Positions 60,212-64,000 of a stretch of DNA of 64,000 nucleotides are shown here, piece after piece. Where the stretch lies: assembly GCA_010015605.1 (NCBI GenBank), contig ML975254.1, positions 124,001-188,000 of the forward strand, read 5' to 3'. Position 1 is the first letter of the stretch; each line of letters opens with the position of its first letter. A program made the translations under genes and the position numbers. Under the pieces are notes generated by a model. The model saw nothing but the letters and a program-made list of their open reading frames with translations. It did no database searches and had not been told where the DNA came from. The DNA is from Decorospora gaudefroyi (Eukaryota; Ascomycota; Dothideomycetes; Pleosporales; Pleosporaceae).

Positions 60212-61890
60212 ATGACGCCGGCCATGCGGGCCCTCTTCACGCTCCCGCTCGCGCTGCTGCCTACGCTCGCCTTTGCGCAGACTCTCGAGATCAAAGTCAC
60301 AAAACCGGTCGAGTGCACGCGCAAAACTCACAATGGGGACACGCTATCGATGATGTACAAGGGTACGCTGCAGAGCGATGGCACAAAGTTCGACTCGAGC
60401 TATGATCGTGGCAAGCCGTTCAAGTTCACACTTGGTGTACACCAAGTCATCCAAGGGTGGGACCAGGGACTGCTGGATATGTGTATTGGGGAAGGGAGGA
60501 AGCTGATCATACCGCCGGATCTGGCGTATGGGAGTCAGGGCACTGGTGGAATTCCTGGGGGAGCAACATTGGGTATGTATGAGTGGGGCCAGGCAAGTTG
60601 CCATGTATGTGGCTGACGGTGTCGTTGCAGTTTTTGAGACGGAGCTCGTGGGTATTGATGGTGTCGAGGCGGAACCGGCGAGACCGACGGTTGCGGTTAC
60701 GGACGATACTGTGAATGCGGAGGATGAGGAGGCCGCTCCTGATAATGTGCCTACGCCTACGTCTACGTCTAAGTTTACGTCTATCCTCATCCCTACGGCT
60801 GCTACTGCGGAGAGCAAGCCTGCAACCACCGCTGCACCCGTCGCTGAACCTACCACGTCTGCGATTGCGCAAGGAAACCCCCTGGACGGTGAGAGCGGTG
60901 GCGGCGAGTGCAACCTGCTTGGAGACTTTGCCCTGGTCGTACAAGGTCTTCTTGGACTGCTTGCGGTATCTTCGCTTGCAGTCAAGCGGCTGAGGGAGTC
61001 CCCTCGAAGACCCATCAAGATCTGGTTCTTCGATGTGTCCAAGCAAGTCTTCGGCTCCGTCCTGCTGCATCTAGCAAACATACTCATGTCCATGCTCTCA
61101 TCGGGTAAATTCGATGTAGTTGCAACCACAAGTGCGACGACTCAATACGCCGGTACGAATGACGAGGGGGACCAACCGAATCCGTGTTCCTTCTATCTGC
61201 TCAACCTGGCCATCGACGTAAGTTTTCAAGTTCTTCAATACTACCTCAATGCAAGATGGCAAGATCTTAACATGAAAACAGACAACAATCGGCATCCCAA
61301 TCCTCGTCCTTCTCCTCAAAATCCTGCATACAGCCTTTGCCCACACGCCCCTCGCCAACCCCCCAGAATCCATCCGCAGCGGCAACTACGGCCACCCACC
61401 ACGCGCAACCTGGTGGCTCAAGCAGTCCATCATCTACTTCCTCGGCCTCATCGGCATGAAACTCTGTGTCCTAGCCCTCTTCGCCTTCCTCCCCTGGATC
61501 GCATGGATAGGAGATTGGGCCCTCCGATGGACGGAAGGCAATACCGCGCTACAGATCACTTTTGTCATGTTTGTTTTCCCGCTGATCATGAATGCGGTGC
61601 AGTATTGGATCATTGATAATTTCATCAAGGACCCGGTTCATGGTGGTGGTGCGGCGGACGATGTTGGTTATGGGAGGGTGGGCGATAGTGAGGATGGCGA
61701 GGATGAGGCGTGGCTGCAGAGGCAGAGACGCAGGAGGGAGAGTGGGGATACGGATAGTGATGGTGATGAGGCCGACGGCGAAGAAGAGGAGCCGGTTAAG
61801 GAGGCGAATCCTAAGTTGGGCGCTGAGTATGATCCTGATGTGGATGGTGCGGGGGGGAGTCGGTCGCCGAAGAAGGCGAGGACGGAGTAG
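60212..61890 (+). CDS. FKBP prolyl isomerase fused to STIMATE/TMEM110-like membrane protein
   Basis: Exons 60212-60572, 60631-61217 and 61282-61890; 518 residues. A signal peptide (ends LPTLAFA) precedes an FKBP domain (~24-130) with intact catalytic residues: YKGTLQSDGTKFDSSYDRG, the QVIQGWDQGLL strand, IPPDLAYG and VFETELVGI. A Thr/Pro/Ala-rich linker (~133-210) leads, with no stop and no Met, into CNLLGDFALVVQGLLGLLAV, then RRPIKIWFFDVSKQVFGSVL, NPCSFYLLNLAIDTTIGIPI and WWLKQSIIYFLGLIGMKLCV. This is the STIMATE/vacuolar-membrane (YPL162C-like) family, at ~213-434, with about four to five TM helices. The acidic, Ser-rich cytosolic tail ends SPKKARTE. The FKBP resembles ER-resident FKBP2/Fpr2. 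Its mature form would be a prolyl isomerase held on the lumenal face of the ER or vacuole by a multi-pass anchor; topology is inferred. Retention of intron 1 would stop translation after 134 residues. Confidence 0.86.
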
Positions 61891-62094
61891 GGATTTGTGG
61901 ATTCGATCGAGTTTGCGTCTTTGTTGTGATGGCTCATCATTATTATCATCTTCGCTGAAAGGGGTTCTGTTCATTAGTCCTGGGCGTGTGCCTAGCATTG
62001 GTTGTATAAAGATATTTGAATACATAGGCAAGGTTCATGGAAACTGGTATATCTTTTTTTGGGATGACTTGAGCACGGCGCACGTGGAAGTCTT
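61891..62094. other. Convergent 3' spacer
   Basis: About 200 bp between the stop codons of the FKBP-STIMATE (+) and CoA-transferase (-) genes; only 3' UTR sequence expected. Confidence 0.6.
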
Positions 62095-63810
62095 CTACAA
62101 CATGGGCTTGATCTCAGCTGCTTCCTTGAAATCTGCACCCGTCTTGGACCGCACTTCGTCCACCGTAACGCCATCCGCGAGTTCAATGAGCGTCAGACCC
62201 TCTGTAAAGTCGACATCAAACACACACTAAACAAGCAAAAAATATTAGCATGTTCCATTTCTAGAAAGCCGAACGAGGAGGCAAAGGGGGGGGGATATAA
62301 ACATGGAGAAATGAACATACCAAATCCGTAATAATCCTCGACACACACGCCTTGCCCGTGAGCGGAAACTCACACTGTTTCAAAATCTTGGGCCGTCCCT
62401 TCTTATCCGTGTGCTCCATGGTAACGACGACTTTGGTCTTATCGGGGCTACTGACGAGATCCATAGCGCCACCAAACCCTTTGACTTTGCCCGGCAACAT
62501 CCAGTTGGCCAGGTCGCCGCGCGCAGAAACTTGCATGGCGCCCAGGATGGTGAGATCAATCTTACCCGCGCGGATCATAGCAAAGCTTTCTTCGGAGCCG
62601 AAGCAGGATGCGCCAGGCAGTAACGTGACGGTTTCTTTGCCGGCGTTGATGAGGTCTGCGTCTTCGGCGCCTGCCTGCGGATACGGGCCTAGACCCAGGA
62701 TTCCGTTTTCGGACTGGAGTTGGACGTGGATGGACGGGTCGACAAAGGTAGGGGCGAGCATGGGCATGCCGATGCCTAGGTTGGCGTACATTCCGTTTTT
62801 GAATTCCTGCGCGGCGCGGCGGACGATGCGTTCGCGTTTCGAGGCTGTGTCGCCTTTGGCGCCTACTAGCTCGCTCACGGCTTCGGTGGCCGGTTTGGCG
62901 TTGACAATCTTTTCAATGTTTTTCGCGGCTGTGGATTGGATTACGCGGTCTACGTAGATGCCCGGGACGTGCACGGCGTTGGGGGGTATGTCGCCGACTT
63001 CGACAATGTGCTCTGCTTCTACGATCGTCGTAGTTGCGTTGCGGGCCATGGCGCCGTTGAAGTTTTGAGCCGAGAATCGGAATTGGAGGTTGCCTAGTCG
63101 GTCGGCTTTGTGGGCTTTGATGAAGGCGTAGTCGCCCTTGATGCTTTCTTCCATGACATAGCTTTTGCCCGCAAATACTTTGACGTCGCGCGGCGTCGAG
63201 TACTGGGCTACGGAGCCGTCCTTGTTGTGCTTGAGGGCCAGTTCGCCCGTTTGCACGACGGTGCCGAAGGCGGCGGGCGTGTAAAAGGCGGGGATTCCGG
63301 CCCCGCCTGCTCTGCATCTTTCTGCGAGTGTGCCTTGGGGCGTAAGTTCCAGTTCCAGTTCTCCGGTCAGATACATTTGTTCGAGCACCTTGTTCTCGCC
63401 TACATAGCTTGCAATCATCTTCTTAACTTGCTTAGACTCTAGCAATAAGCCCAGGCCTCCTCCTACTACGCCGGCGTTGTTGGAAACCGCGGTCAGGCCG
63501 GTGATGTGCGGCGTGTTTTTAACTTGCTGGATGAGCGTGTCTGGGACGCCCGAGAGTCCGAAGCCGCCGCAGAGGAGGGTGCTGTTTGGGGCCATGTCGG
63601 CGATTGCGGCTTCGGGGCTGGGGTAGACTTTGTTGATCTCATTGCGGCGGAGCGAGGAGGAGAAAGACCGGGAGAGGTTCAGGTAAGTCTGCTGCGGTTA
63701 ATGAATGTATAGAAGATGTTTAGAGAAACGATTGGTGGTGTTTTTTGTACTTTTGTGCTACTTCGTGAAAAGGTGCGCGCGGTGCGGAGAGTGAGGGATA
63801 TCGACGGCAT
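62095..63810 (-). CDS. Succinyl-CoA:3-ketoacid CoA-transferase, mitochondrial
   Basis: Exons 63810-63751, 63691-62321 and 62226-62095; 520 residues, the same length as animal SCOT. Exon 1 encodes an Arg/Ser/Thr-rich mitochondrial presequence (MPSISLTLRTARTFSRSSTK). The two CoA-transferase halves follow. The first contains LLCGGFGLSGVPDTLI, GELELELTPQGTLAERCRAG and FRFSAQNFNGAMARNATTTI. The second contains the catalytic glutamate (~348) in QLQSENGILGLGPYP, followed by GASCFGSEESFAMIRAGKID and MDLVSSPDKTKVVVTMEH. The last exon finishes the fold (CVFDVDFTEGLTLIEL). The enzyme moves CoA from succinyl-CoA to acetoacetate or related acids in the mitochondrial matrix; in fungi it may also act on acetate-type acids. 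Acceptor choice at exon 2 (CAG|CAG) may change one Gln. Confidence 0.95.
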
Positions 63811-64000
63811 GCTGGGCGAAGCTTTGGAGATAGTTATACAAAGCTATGCCGGGTGGTGCTCAATCAATCTACACCATTAGGATATACGCGCAAGTAAGGG
63901 TCGAAGAAAGGCTGCAAGTCCAGTATCATGTCGGACATGGCAGCGCTCGGGAGTACCTAGTTCTAGTATGGGACCTATGGGTTGCGTCGGCATGGCTAGC
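63811..64000. other. Upstream region of the CoA-transferase gene
   Basis: About 190 bp to the window edge; presumably promoter and 5' UTR. Nothing else seen. Confidence 0.4.

Overview
The window is nuclear DNA of a filamentous ascomycete (Pezizomycotina), most likely a Dothideomycete of the Pleosporales type. The reasons are short GT-AG introns (about 46-80 bp, with one of 229 bp), single-copy eukaryotic genes scattered on both strands, a histone H4 with an intron inside codon 4, fungal-only families (HET domain, Syp1, hybrid histidine kinase, Pfa5-type palmitoyltransferase) and AT-leaning spacers between GC-rich exons. The species call is inference. I found no rRNA, tRNA, CRISPR array or intact transposon. 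All exon boundaries were set by hand from splice signals and reading-frame continuity.

1-20 kb: the last codons of an upstream gene; an intronless cytochrome P450; a five-exon SF1/UPF1-like helicase with a Cys/His-rich tail (NFX1/ZNFX1 type); a calycin-like protein; a secreted, probably GPI-anchored PLC-like phosphodiesterase; a secreted DOMON plus cytochrome b561 protein; a charged, repeat-rich conserved fungal protein; and a secreted single-pass membrane protein with a His-rich segment.

20-32 kb: a solitary histone H4 gene, an amino-acid/GABA-type permease, two small related Cys-rich zinc-ribbon-like proteins on the same strand, a 14-bp minisatellite, and a DHHC-family palmitoyltransferase of the Pfa5 type with DHFC at the active site.

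32-41 kb is the most accessory-looking part: a HET-domain pseudogene with at least three lesions, about 3 kb with only weak coding signals, an unrecognised low-complexity gene with an unresolved 3' end, and a cytochrome b561-like membrane protein with a 12-nt micro-exon.

41-64 kb is dense housekeeping and signalling: a 2007-residue hybrid histidine kinase with two PAS domains, a degenerate receiver and a true C-terminal receiver; the endocytic F-BAR/muHD adaptor Syp1; a Cak1/Csk1-like CDK-family kinase; the Mo25/Hym1 scaffold; a SLC35/triose-phosphate-translocator-type transporter; one gene encoding an ER-type FKBP prolyl isomerase joined in frame to a STIMATE/TMEM110-type multi-pass membrane protein; and mitochondrial succinyl-CoA:3-ketoacid CoA-transferase. 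There is no operon logic. The genes are individually promoted, and neighbours are functionally unrelated apart from a loose cell-polarity/cell-cycle theme (Syp1, CAK-like kinase, Hym1). The FKBP-STIMATE fusion is the observation most worth following up.
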